Part shown: one piece after another, positions 56,441 to 64,000 of the stretch
Position numbering within the stretch: the stretch's first letter is position 1
How the letters are laid out: the number at the start of each line of letters is the position of its first letter
Assembly (NCBI RefSeq): GCF_012913485.1
Contig: NZ_CP051774.1
Span: 4,340,001-4,404,000, forward strand
Reading direction: 5' to 3'
Source of the DNA: Luteolibacter luteus
GTDB taxonomy: Bacteria > Verrucomicrobiota > Verrucomicrobiia > Verrucomicrobiales > Akkermansiaceae
Length of the DNA: 64,000 nt
Position numbers and translations under genes: made by a program
The notes under the pieces: model-generated
Databases searched by the model: none
What the model saw: only the letters and a program-made list of their open reading frames with translations
What the model was told of the DNA's origin: nothing

Positions 56441-57336
56441 TGATCGACCGGATTTTCATTCTGATCCTGCTCGCCACCTCTGCCGTGGCCGGTCCCTATC
56501 CAGGGGCCGCTGGAGCCTCCGGGAGCGATGCGATCTCGAAGGACGATCCACGTTTCGTCCAGTGGGTCAGCGGCCATCTCGACTACGTTCTCGGCGCAAA
56601 TGTCACGAACAGCTGGCGGACTCCAGCGAAAGCTTACGGCCCGGCGACCGAGGACGTCTTCGACATTGTCTGTCTGGGAGACGGGGGAAAGATCACCCTC
56701 TACTTTCCGCATCCCATTATGGACGGGGAGGGGGCAGACTTTGCCGTCTTCGAGAACTCTTTCAGCAATACCTTCCTCGAACTCGCCTTTGTCGAGGTGT
56801 CGAGTGATGGGGTGAATTTCATCCGTTTCCCTTCGGCTTCGCTCACGTCTTCTGCCACGAACTCGATTGATCCCACCAACTTGCGTGGTCTGGCGGGCAA
56901 GCATCGCGGTGGCTTCGGGACGCCATTCGATCTCGCTGACCTCAGCGCGCCGCCGACGCTGGACAAGAACAACGTCCGCTTTGTGCGTCTCATCGACATC
57001 CTTGGCAATGGCACCTCGAAGGACAGCGACAACCGTCCGATCTTCGATCCCTATCCCACCACCGGATCCGCGGGCTTCGACCTCGATGCGATTGGTGTGA
57101 TCCACCGGAACAACGGAGATTTTCCGATAGTCCTCTCCGGGCTCGATGGAGGCGGCTTTGAGATCGAATGGGGCAGCAATCCGGGAAACCGGTATCGGAT
57201 CGAGAAGTCGCCCGATTGTGTGGAATGGCTTCCCGTTCAGGAACTGCCGGCAGATCCGACTGGTGGTTCGACCTCGTTCTCTGTCGCCAAGCCCGCTGAG
57301 GCAAAGTTCTTCTGGAGAGTGGTGCGTTTGGACTGA
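56440..57336 (+). CDS. Secreted surface protein of the B12 unit
   Basis: The 298-aa product begins with a signal peptide (residues 1-18, ending VAG). The core motif ADFAVFENSFSNTFLELAF, with EVSSDGVNFIRFP and DPTNLRGLAGKHRGGFGTPF, is of a family of extracellular proteins I have seen next to B12 TonB receptors in Bacteroidetes and Verrucomicrobia. A possible role is B12 capture, similar in position to BtuG. Its ATG overlaps the receptor stop by one base, so the genes are coupled. The C-terminal 60 residues resemble a fibronectin-like or similar sandwich. Confidence 0.78.
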   Translation: MIDRIFILILLATSAVAGPYPGAAGASGSDAISKDDPRFVQWVSGHLDYVLGANVTNSWRTPAKAYGPATEDVFDIVCLGDGGKITLYFPHPIMDGEGADFAVFENSFSNTFLELAFVEVSSDGVNFIRFPSASLTSSATNSIDPTNLRGLAGKHRGGFGTPFDLADLSAPPTLDKNNVRFVRLIDILGNGTSKDSDNRPIFDPYPTTGSAGFDLDAIGVIHRNNGDFPIVLSGLDGGGFEIEWGSNPGNRYRIEKSPDCVEWLPVQELPADPTGGSTSFSVAKPAEAKFFWRVVRLD

Positions 57337-57357
57337 GGCGGAACTCCCATCCGGAGG

Positions 57358-57494
57358 AAACGAAAAGCCCGCTGTTTCGTCCGGGGGAAACGAGAGCAGC
57401 GGGCAATCCTCGGGGGATTTTTTCGGGGGGATTTTTTGTCAGTTCGGCCGTGGGGGGATGGCCTCGCTCACGGGAAAAGTAATGACCGATTTTG
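57358..57494 (-). ncRNA. Candidate C-rich small RNA, copy 1
   Basis: Reading the minus strand, a -10-like CAAAAT (57489-57494) sits in a segment conserved with copy 2. Four C-tracts of five or six bases follow. The 3' hairpin has an 8-bp stem (57367-57374 with 57397-57404), an inner TCGT/ACGA stem and a CCCCC loop. It ends in TTTTCGTTT, an intrinsic terminator. It lies after the ClC gene stop and could alternatively be its terminator region. Confidence 0.5.
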
Positions 57495-57550
57495 CCCCGC
57501 TTTGGAATCACGCAATCGCGTGCCGTCGGAATACCCGTAGGCTCACCCGT

Positions 57551-59281
57551 TCAGCTTTCGCGCTTCTCGGCATCGAGGCGGTGCTGCCGGGCTTGGAGAA
57601 CTTCCCGGCGGCTCACCAAGCCGCAGAGCCGGTGAGATCCGTCACGGGAAACCACGGGCAGGCGTCCCACATCGTGCAGGATCATCCGGTCCGCTGCTTC
57701 CGCGAGCGTCTCCTCCGGATGCGCGACTACGGGTCGTTCGACTCCTGCCTCTAGCACCGTCGAATCCGGAGCCACTTGCACGGCAGCCAACACGTCCGCG
57801 CGGCTGATAATTCCTAACAGGATGCCCCCCTCATCCACGATCGGAAAGAGCCGCGCCGTGTTCCACTTCGTCTCGCTGCCCACCATGCGGTCTGCCAAGG
57901 CGGATACGCTCTCGGTGGGGGGCACTGTCAGAGGCTTGCGCAACATCGCCTGTCCCACCGTAAAAGAATGCAGCAGATCGGGCTCATAGTCGGACGGAAC
58001 CTTCACCCCTTTCCGCGAGAGCTTCTCCGTCATCATCGACTCATGCATCGCGAGCCGTGAAACAAGCACCGCAATCCCGCAGCCTAACAACAGCGGCCCG
58101 AAAGCCGACGTCGAATGTGTCGCCTCGAATCCGAAGGCCACCGAGGCCAGCAGCGCTCGCGAAATCCCAGCGAAGACGGCCGACATCCCCACCAGTGCCC
58201 CGATGCCCACAGGCATGCTTTCGAAACCAGGGACCCCGTGAAGCAGGTGGACAACCAGAGCTCCGACCACGCCCCCGATCGTCATCAGCGGGGCAAGCGT
58301 CCCGCCCGCCGTTCCGCTGCCCAAGCAGAGCGACCATGAGAGAAACTTGAAGACCGCCAAGCTGGCCAGAGCCGCGGTCGTCACGTCCCCTTCCAGCAGC
58401 GCTCTTAGATTATGGTAGCCTGCACCCATTGTCCGCGGATCGATCCAACCGATGACACCGACGGCCAAGCCACCAAGGGCCGGCCACCACATCCAGTGGA
58501 TGGGCAGCTTCTCGTAGAGATCCTCGATGGCATGGAGTGCATGGGTGATCAGCACCGCCGCGCCTCCGCAAGCGAGGCCGATGAACACCGAGCCCGCGGA
58601 AAGGGCCGGCCCCGGTGCATCAACCGATACCAAGGGCAGCATGGGGAAAGGCTCATGAAAACACCCTCGCAGGGCCATTGCGCTGCCGGCGGCCATCGCC
58701 ACCGGGATCAGGCTGCGGCTGCGGAATTCGAAAAGGAGCAACTCGATCGCGAGCAGCACACCCGCGAGCGGCGTGCCGAAAACCGCCGTCATGCCTGCCG
58801 CCGCACCAGCCGCCAGCAAGACCTTTCGCTCCGCCGTGCTGCATGGGATCGCTTGGCCGAAGAGTGACCCCACCGCTCCACCCGTGGCGATGATCGGGCC
58901 TTCCGCGCCGAAGGGGCCGCCGGTGCCGATCGAGATAGCGGTTGAGAGCGGCTTGAGAATCGCCACCTTCAGCGAGATGCGGCTGCGCTTGAGGATCACT
59001 CCCTGCATTGCTTCGGGAATGCCGTGACCACGCACATCCTCGCTACCGTAGCGAGCGACCGCCCCGATGATCAAGCCACCCGCGCAGGGAATCAGAATGC
59101 CCCATGCGCCCAAGGTGGAGAAATCTGCCGCTCCCTCGTGAATGGAGATCGTTCCGTGGAAACAGAAATTCGTGATCAACCAGATCAGGTTCAGCAGGCC
59201 GATGCCCGCGACTGCCACGCAGGCACCGACAGGAATGGCTAGCAGCGGCAACCGGACTTTTTCCAAGGTATCCTTCATCAT
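57551..59281 (-). CDS. ClC chloride channel/transporter with CBS domains
   Basis: The 576-aa protein has the ClC pore motifs: GHGIPEA (GSGIP-type), GPFGAEGPII (GREGP-type), and GTAGGTLAPL near the C-terminus of the membrane part. About ten to twelve helices follow the order of ClC proteins. Two CBS domains lie at about 430-560, with GIISRADVL and GLVSRREVL ends; they usually bind adenine nucleotides. The Glu in the GREGP loop, used for proton coupling, is kept. It is translationally coupled to the MarR gene upstream (ATGA overlap), so a MarR-controlled chloride or fluoride response is plausible. Confidence 0.9.
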   Translation of the reverse strand: MMKDTLEKVRLPLLAIPVGACVAVAGIGLLNLIWLITNFCFHGTISIHEGAADFSTLGAWGILIPCAGGLIIGAVARYGSEDVRGHGIPEAMQGVILKRSRISLKVAILKPLSTAISIGTGGPFGAEGPIIATGGAVGSLFGQAIPCSTAERKVLLAAGAAAGMTAVFGTPLAGVLLAIELLLFEFRSRSLIPVAMAAGSAMALRGCFHEPFPMLPLVSVDAPGPALSAGSVFIGLACGGAAVLITHALHAIEDLYEKLPIHWMWWPALGGLAVGVIGWIDPRTMGAGYHNLRALLEGDVTTAALASLAVFKFLSWSLCLGSGTAGGTLAPLMTIGGVVGALVVHLLHGVPGFESMPVGIGALVGMSAVFAGISRALLASVAFGFEATHSTSAFGPLLLGCGIAVLVSRLAMHESMMTEKLSRKGVKVPSDYEPDLLHSFTVGQAMLRKPLTVPPTESVSALADRMVGSETKWNTARLFPIVDEGGILLGIISRADVLAAVQVAPDSTVLEAGVERPVVAHPEETLAEAADRMILHDVGRLPVVSRDGSHRLCGLVSRREVLQARQHRLDAEKRES

Positions 59282-59703
59282 GCTTCGCCAGTTTCCAGGC
59301 TTTGGAACAGTGCCACGATCTCCGGGCTAAGCTGTCGTAGTTCCGCGCGATGCACCTGCGCCAGCAACTCCAGCTTTGCTTCGCCTTCATCCGTCAGCGT
59401 GAGGCAGAGTGCCCGTCCATCGTCCGGCGACTGCCAGCGCAGGATCAGGCCGCCTGCCTCTAGCCTCTGTGCAAGTTCGACAGCGGTATTGTGCTTGATG
59501 CGAAGCCGGTCCGCGAGACGTCGGACGGTCGCATTCGCCCCGGGGCTGGAGCGGATCACCAGCAGGGCTTGATACTGTTGCGGAGTCAGGCCCTCCCGGA
59601 TCGCGGCGCTCTCGCTGAATTCCAAAAAGCAGCGCAGCGCGTAGCGGAAATCCGCGAGGCGCTCGTAATCCGCGTCCGAAAGTTTCCGGGTTCGTGCAGG
59701 CAT
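59278..59703 (-). CDS. MarR-family regulator
   Basis: This 141-aa winged-helix protein has the MarR pattern: helix 1-2 (YERLADFRYALRCFLEFSES), LTPQQYQALLVIRSSPG, the recognition helix VRRLADRLRIKHNTAVELAQRLEAGGLI, and the wing SPDDGRALCLTLTDEG. I set the start at the ATG at 59703, two bases from a perfect palindrome. A longer frame upstream would code across it. It overlaps the ClC gene, so the pair is likely autoregulated. Confidence 0.88.
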   Translation of the reverse strand: MPARTRKLSDADYERLADFRYALRCFLEFSESAAIREGLTPQQYQALLVIRSSPGANATVRRLADRLRIKHNTAVELAQRLEAGGLILRWQSPDDGRALCLTLTDEGEAKLELLAQVHRAELRQLSPEIVALFQSLETGEA

Positions 59704-59705
59704 CC

Positions 59706-59746
59706 GGGGCTTGCAATGTATCGGGTCACGATACATTGCAAGCCCC
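59706..59746. promoter_or_regulatory. Operator palindrome between MarR-ClC and HPP genes
   Basis: An 18-bp perfect arm (59706-59723) is repeated in inverse at 59729-59746 with a 5-base spacer (GGTCA). It is two bases upstream of the MarR start. A -10-like TACATT and a -35-like TTGCAA sit inside it on each strand, so it could silence both directions. Confidence 0.82.
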
Positions 59747-59789
59747 GCGTTGCCCGGACCAAGCAGGGCTGCGCGCTTTCTTGCCTCCC

Positions 59790-60491
59790 GTGAACTCAAG
59801 CGACCCCGATCTCCCGCTGACCATCCAGCGCTTCAAATTCCCTATCGCATGGCTCGGCATCGAGCTCAGCGCAGTCAGCAAGCGCGAGAAGCTTGTCTCT
59901 CTGCTAGGTGGCTTCATCTCGATCCTGTTCCTCATTCTCATCAGTGAGAAATCCCTGCACTTGCCTCATGCCACCGGCCTCATCGCTTCCATGGGCGCAA
60001 GTGCGGTTCTGCTTTTTGCGGTGCCGCACGGGCAGCTTTCCCAGCCTTGGCCGGTCCTGGGTGGCCACTGCCTCGCTGCCTTCATTGGTGTCACCTGTGC
60101 GAAATGGATCGGCTCCTCTGCCTTGGCTGGCGCCTGTGCTGTCGGCCTCACCATCGCGGTGATGCACCAGTTGAAGTGCATTCACCCTCCTGGCGGGGCC
60201 ACTGCGCTCACCGCTGTGCTCGGTGGACCTGCCATCCACGACCTCGGCTACAATTTCGTCTTTTGCCCGGTCTTCGCGAATTGCCTCGTCATGCTCGGCG
60301 CCGCCGTTTTCTTCAATTCCTTCTTCGGCTGGCGGCGTTACCCCGCTGCGTGGAATCGCCCGGTAGCTCCGCCCTCCGCCACCTCGCCGAGTCATGATGA
60401 AGTGATCGCTGCGCTTCGTGAGCTCGATTCCTTCGTCGATATTTCCGAGGACGATCTCATCACCCTCGTCGGGATCTTGCGGAAAAAGTAG
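59790..60491 (+). CDS. HPP-family membrane protein
   Basis: The 233-aa product has four or five membrane helices and the family motif CIHPPGGATAL. Other family blocks are ATGLIASMGASAVLLFAVPHG and SQPWPVLGGH. HPP proteins are linked to nitrite or anion transport in plants and bacteria, though roles vary. Its start is GTG at 59790. It is divergent from the MarR-ClC pair and shares the palindrome, so the three may form one anion-handling unit (inference). Confidence 0.85.
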   Translation: MNSSDPDLPLTIQRFKFPIAWLGIELSAVSKREKLVSLLGGFISILFLILISEKSLHLPHATGLIASMGASAVLLFAVPHGQLSQPWPVLGGHCLAAFIGVTCAKWIGSSALAGACAVGLTIAVMHQLKCIHPPGGATALTAVLGGPAIHDLGYNFVFCPVFANCLVMLGAAVFFNSFFGWRRYPAAWNRPVAPPSATSPSHDEVIAALRELDSFVDISEDDLITLVGILRKK

Positions 60492-60502
60492 CCTGCTCGC
60501 CG

Positions 60503-60654
60503 GACAAAGAAAAACCCGCCGGAATCGTTGGGGGGGGGAACGAGCGCGGCGGGTTTTCCCTTGGGGGTTGTCGGGGGGATGTCTGTGGGGGGATTTGCTG
60601 GATCGACCGTTGGGGGGATGGTCTCGCCTGCGGAACTAGTGATGTCCGATTTTA
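60503..60654 (-). ncRNA. Candidate C-rich small RNA, copy 2
   Basis: On the minus strand TAAAAT (60649-60654) begins the element, with a TSS near 60642. Five C-tracts (five to nine bases) follow. The last hairpin has an 11-bp stem (60511-60521 with 60547-60557), an inner 5-bp TCGTT/AACGA stem and a nine-C loop. It ends in TTTTTCTTTG. It matches copy 1 in layout and in part of its sequence; stem positions differ in a compensating way. Confidence 0.55.
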
Positions 60655-60715
60655 CCCCCTTTTGGAATCACGTGATCGCGTGCGGCGGAGATTACGCAGG
60701 GGGCACGTAAGCCCT

Positions 60716-61855
60716 TCACTTCGCGGCATTTTGAAAGGCTTCCCGCACTACCGAGGCATCGGAGTTCGCGAAATTCGCCCGCTGCACCAGCATCACGTAG
60801 GCTTTCCCCTTCACCGGATCGATCCATGCCTGGGTTCCGTAGGCACCGCCATGGCCGAAGGTCCCGGGCGAGACTGCAGCCGTCACGCCCTGCGGCTCCT
60901 TGATTACGCACCAGCCCAGGCCCCAGCCATTGCCGGGCGTGAAGCCGGTCTGTAGGTTTCCGCTCTGGATCGTTGTCATCTGCTTCACGGATTCCTCCTT
61001 CAGGTAGCGCTGCCCGCCCAGTTCGCCCCCGCGCAGGATCATCCGGGCGAATTTGCCGTAGTCCTCGGCCGTGGAGAAAAGTCCGCCGTTGGCCAAGGGG
61101 TAGCGATCCTTGCTCGTCACCGGCTTGTCTCCCAAGAACATCAACCCGGCTTTCTCCAGTTCGCCAGCATCCGTGCGGCGGTAGCTGGTCGCGATCCGTG
61201 CTGCCTGTGCTTCGGTTGGGTAAAAGGTGGTGTCTTTCATTCCGAGCGGCGTGAAGAGGCGCTCCTGCAGGAAGCCGGGGAAATCCTTGCCGGATACCAC
61301 TTCCACCACGCGGGCCGCCGTATTGATCCCCGTCTGGCAATACTCCCACTTGCTGCCCGGTGCGAATTTCACCGGCTTTGCCACGATCTTTGGCATCAGA
61401 TCCCTCAGTGTGACCACGCCTGCCAGTTCCGGCCCGCGCACTTCATCCAGGCCCGTGCTGTGTGTCAGGCATTGCTTGATCGTGATCGTCACCGGCTTGC
61501 CTTCTGCGTCCTTCAGATCCTTGAATTCCGGGAGATATTTCGAAACGGGATCTTCCACCGACAGCTTGCCGGCTTCCTGCATCATCATCACCGCAGTGCC
61601 GGTCACGGGCTTGGTCATCGAGGCGATCCAAAAGATCGAGTCCTTCGCCATCGGGGTTTTCTTCTCCAGATCCGAGTAGCCGTTCGTTGCCAGGTGCAGG
61701 GGCTTTTCCTTGTCTTCGATCAGGGTCACTGAGCCCGCGATTTCCTTGTCGGCGATCACCTTGTCCATGGCCGCGCTCACGGCGGGGAGGATGGGCGCAT
61801 CTTGGGCGAAAGTGGCAAGGGTCGTGAGGCCGATGGCGAGGACTACGGGTTTCAT
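60716..61855 (-). CDS. Serine hydrolase, beta-lactamase/esterase class C fold
   Basis: The 379-aa protein has a signal peptide (MKPVVLAIGLTTLATFAQ) and the class C beta-lactamase-like fold. The nucleophile motif is SMTK near residue 76 (SxxK). The tyrosine motif is EYCQTGI near residue 167, where YCQ replaces the more usual YxN. The third motif GHGGAYG matches KTG/HxG. It is more likely an esterase or D-aminopeptidase-like hydrolase than an antibiotic resistance enzyme. I set the start at 61855 because the signal peptide begins there. Confidence 0.85.
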   Translation of the reverse strand: MKPVVLAIGLTTLATFAQDAPILPAVSAAMDKVIADKEIAGSVTLIEDKEKPLHLATNGYSDLEKKTPMAKDSIFWIASMTKPVTGTAVMMMQEAGKLSVEDPVSKYLPEFKDLKDAEGKPVTITIKQCLTHSTGLDEVRGPELAGVVTLRDLMPKIVAKPVKFAPGSKWEYCQTGINTAARVVEVVSGKDFPGFLQERLFTPLGMKDTTFYPTEAQAARIATSYRRTDAGELEKAGLMFLGDKPVTSKDRYPLANGGLFSTAEDYGKFARMILRGGELGGQRYLKEESVKQMTTIQSGNLQTGFTPGNGWGLGWCVIKEPQGVTAAVSPGTFGHGGAYGTQAWIDPVKGKAYVMLVQRANFANSDASVVREAFQNAAK

Positions 61856-61991
61856 TGTCGGAAGCTTAGATGTCGGGTTTGATCGGACGCAAGGACACGT
61901 CGTGCCTTGCGCTTGGGGGATGAGATGTGCCCGCGCTAATTTTCTTCCCGCCGGAAAAGATCTGTCCGACAAATCCGTAAATAGACCCGAA

Positions 61992-62570
61992 ATGAAAATC
62001 CGTCTCCTTCTCGCCTCCCTGCTTCTCTCCGGAATCTCCCTCGCCGCGCCGGAAAAACTCTTCGACGGCAAGACCCTCACCGGTTGGAAGCTCAAGGGCT
62101 CCGACTACTGGACCGCTGCCGATGGCATTCTCAAAGGGGAAAGCGACGACAAGAAGCAGAGCTCGATCCTGTGGACCGAGAAGAGCTACAAGGATTTCAC
62201 TATGGAGTTCGAATTCCGCTTCTCCGGTGACATCGACTCCGGTGTCTTTCTCCGGAATGAGAACGAGCAAATCCAGATCGGCACCTCCCGTTCGCTGAAG
62301 CGGGACATGACCGGCTCCCCCTATATCGGCAACAAGGGCAAGTATCCCCAAGAAGCCGAGGGCGTGAAGGATCTCCTCAAGACCGGCGAATGGAACAAAA
62401 TGAAGATCGTGGCAAAGGGGAATACCTACACGGTCACCCTCAACGGCAAGCAGGTCATTGAATACGTCTCGGATACCGCGAAATCCGAGCCAGGTCCCCT
62501 CGGCCTTCAGATCCATCCGGGTGTGAAAATGAAGATCGAGTTCAAGGATCTTGCCGTCGAGGAGGCCTGA
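61992..62570 (+). CDS. Secreted DUF1080 / 3-keto-disaccharide hydrolase domain protein
   Basis: The 192-aa product has a signal peptide of about 18 residues (LLLSGISLA). A single concanavalin-like domain follows, starting LFDGKTLTGWK and containing FRFSGDIDSGVFLRNE and LGLQIHPGVKMKIEFKDL. This is the DUF1080 family, with 3-keto-glycoside hydrolase activity in some members. It is very common in Planctomycetes and Verrucomicrobia. The start is ATG at 61992. It is divergent from the serine hydrolase. Confidence 0.92.
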   Translation: MKIRLLLASLLLSGISLAAPEKLFDGKTLTGWKLKGSDYWTAADGILKGESDDKKQSSILWTEKSYKDFTMEFEFRFSGDIDSGVFLRNENEQIQIGTSRSLKRDMTGSPYIGNKGKYPQEAEGVKDLLKTGEWNKMKIVAKGNTYTVTLNGKQVIEYVSDTAKSEPGPLGLQIHPGVKMKIEFKDLAVEEA

Positions 62571-62662
62571 CTCCGGAAGCTCCGGGGGCTTGATCGGCCA
62601 TCCTTCCACCACGAGTGTCCCGGCACAGCGCCTGCTGCGACGGATTTGTCCCAATTTCCTGA

Positions 62663-63814
<1,152 letters not shown>

Positions 63815-63849
63815 GCCTGTTCTTCGCGCCACAAGCGTGATTTCAGAAG

Positions 63850-63885
63850 CACCCGGTCCCGCAAAGGGACCGGGTGTTCCTTTTT
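63850..63885 (+). terminator. Intrinsic terminator after gap
   Basis: An 11-bp stem (CACCCGGTCCC and its complement) with a GCAAA loop is followed by TTCCTTTTT. Confidence 0.9.
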
Positions 63886-64000
63886 CCCCGAAGAGCGCTC
63901 CAAAAACCCGCGAGGCCTTGACCGAAAAGCTTCTCGCAAATTTCCGATCCCGCGAGTTAGTGTGCTAGGAATCATATGCGGGCCATGGGATTACGAGGAA

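Noticed and set aside
63976-64000. Possible start of a next gene at the right edge
   Set aside because: An ATG and eight codons are visible, too few to support a gene; a TGCTAGGA extended -10-like sequence precedes it.

Overview
The window looks like chromosome from a GC-rich verrucomicrobium, most like the Verrucomicrobiaceae (Luteolibacter or Haloferula type). The grounds are a PEP-CTERM sorted protein, a DUF1080 sugar hydrolase, the ECF sigma factor plus large Ser/Thr kinase pair common in Planctomycetes and Verrucomicrobia, many secreted proteins with long C-terminal extensions, and weak or absent Shine-Dalgarno sequences. This is inference from gene content. There is no rRNA, phage, insertion sequence or CRISPR array. 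The window reads mostly as a housekeeping chromosome with accessory patches.

Layout. 0.1-1.1 kb: a secreted coiled-coil protein. 1.2-8.0 kb (minus): a galactose block, with a secreted mutarotase (galM), two sodium/solute symporters flanking a 66-aa membrane protein, and galK; hairpins sit in two of the intercistronic gaps. 8.3-14.2 kb: GAF, R3H/KH, DoxX, thioesterase, small orphan, Imm10-like, glycosyltransferase, DEDDh exonuclease and membrane protein genes. 14.2-17.9 kb: core genes adk-fmt, a secreted protein, pyrH-frr. 18.0-23.7 kb (minus): a GntR/YtrA-type regulator, an ABC ATPase and two unusual permeases, with a perfect operator palindrome against the regulator's start codon. 24.2-26.1 kb (minus): xth and rplM-rpsI with a good promoter and terminator. 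26.4-32.1 kb: a P-loop protein with a disordered tail, tRNA-Asn, ECF sigma factor and TPR Ser/Thr kinase. 32.5-35.2 kb: NmrA-like, membrane, TAT-exported chloroperoxidase-like and small genes. 35.2-39.1 kb (minus): methionine synthase split into two genes at the domain linker. 39.3-44.1 kb: a giant secreted M60-type metallopeptidase broken by one in-frame TAA. 44.2-47.2 kb: a TAT-exported epimerase-like protein and a secreted four-module repeat protein.

47.3-53.5 kb holds a candidate structured ncRNA, tRNA-His, an HNH nuclease, a 27-aa membrane peptide, five consecutive GNAT acetyltransferases of nearly equal length, and rtcB, translationally coupled to the last GNAT. 53.5-57.3 kb is a B12-regulated unit: a cobalamin riboswitch, a PEP-CTERM protein, a BtuB-like TonB receptor and a secreted surface protein. 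57.3-62.1 kb holds a MarR-ClC pair and a divergent HPP-family protein around an 18-bp-arm palindrome, and a serine hydrolase. The window closes with a DUF1080 protein and gap.

The most novel signal is a pair of related intergenic elements at about 57.36-57.54 and 60.50-60.70 kb. Read on the minus strand, each looks like a 125-140 nt small RNA with four or five C-tracts, a -10-like box in a conserved block, and an intrinsic terminator whose stem shows compensatory changes between the copies.
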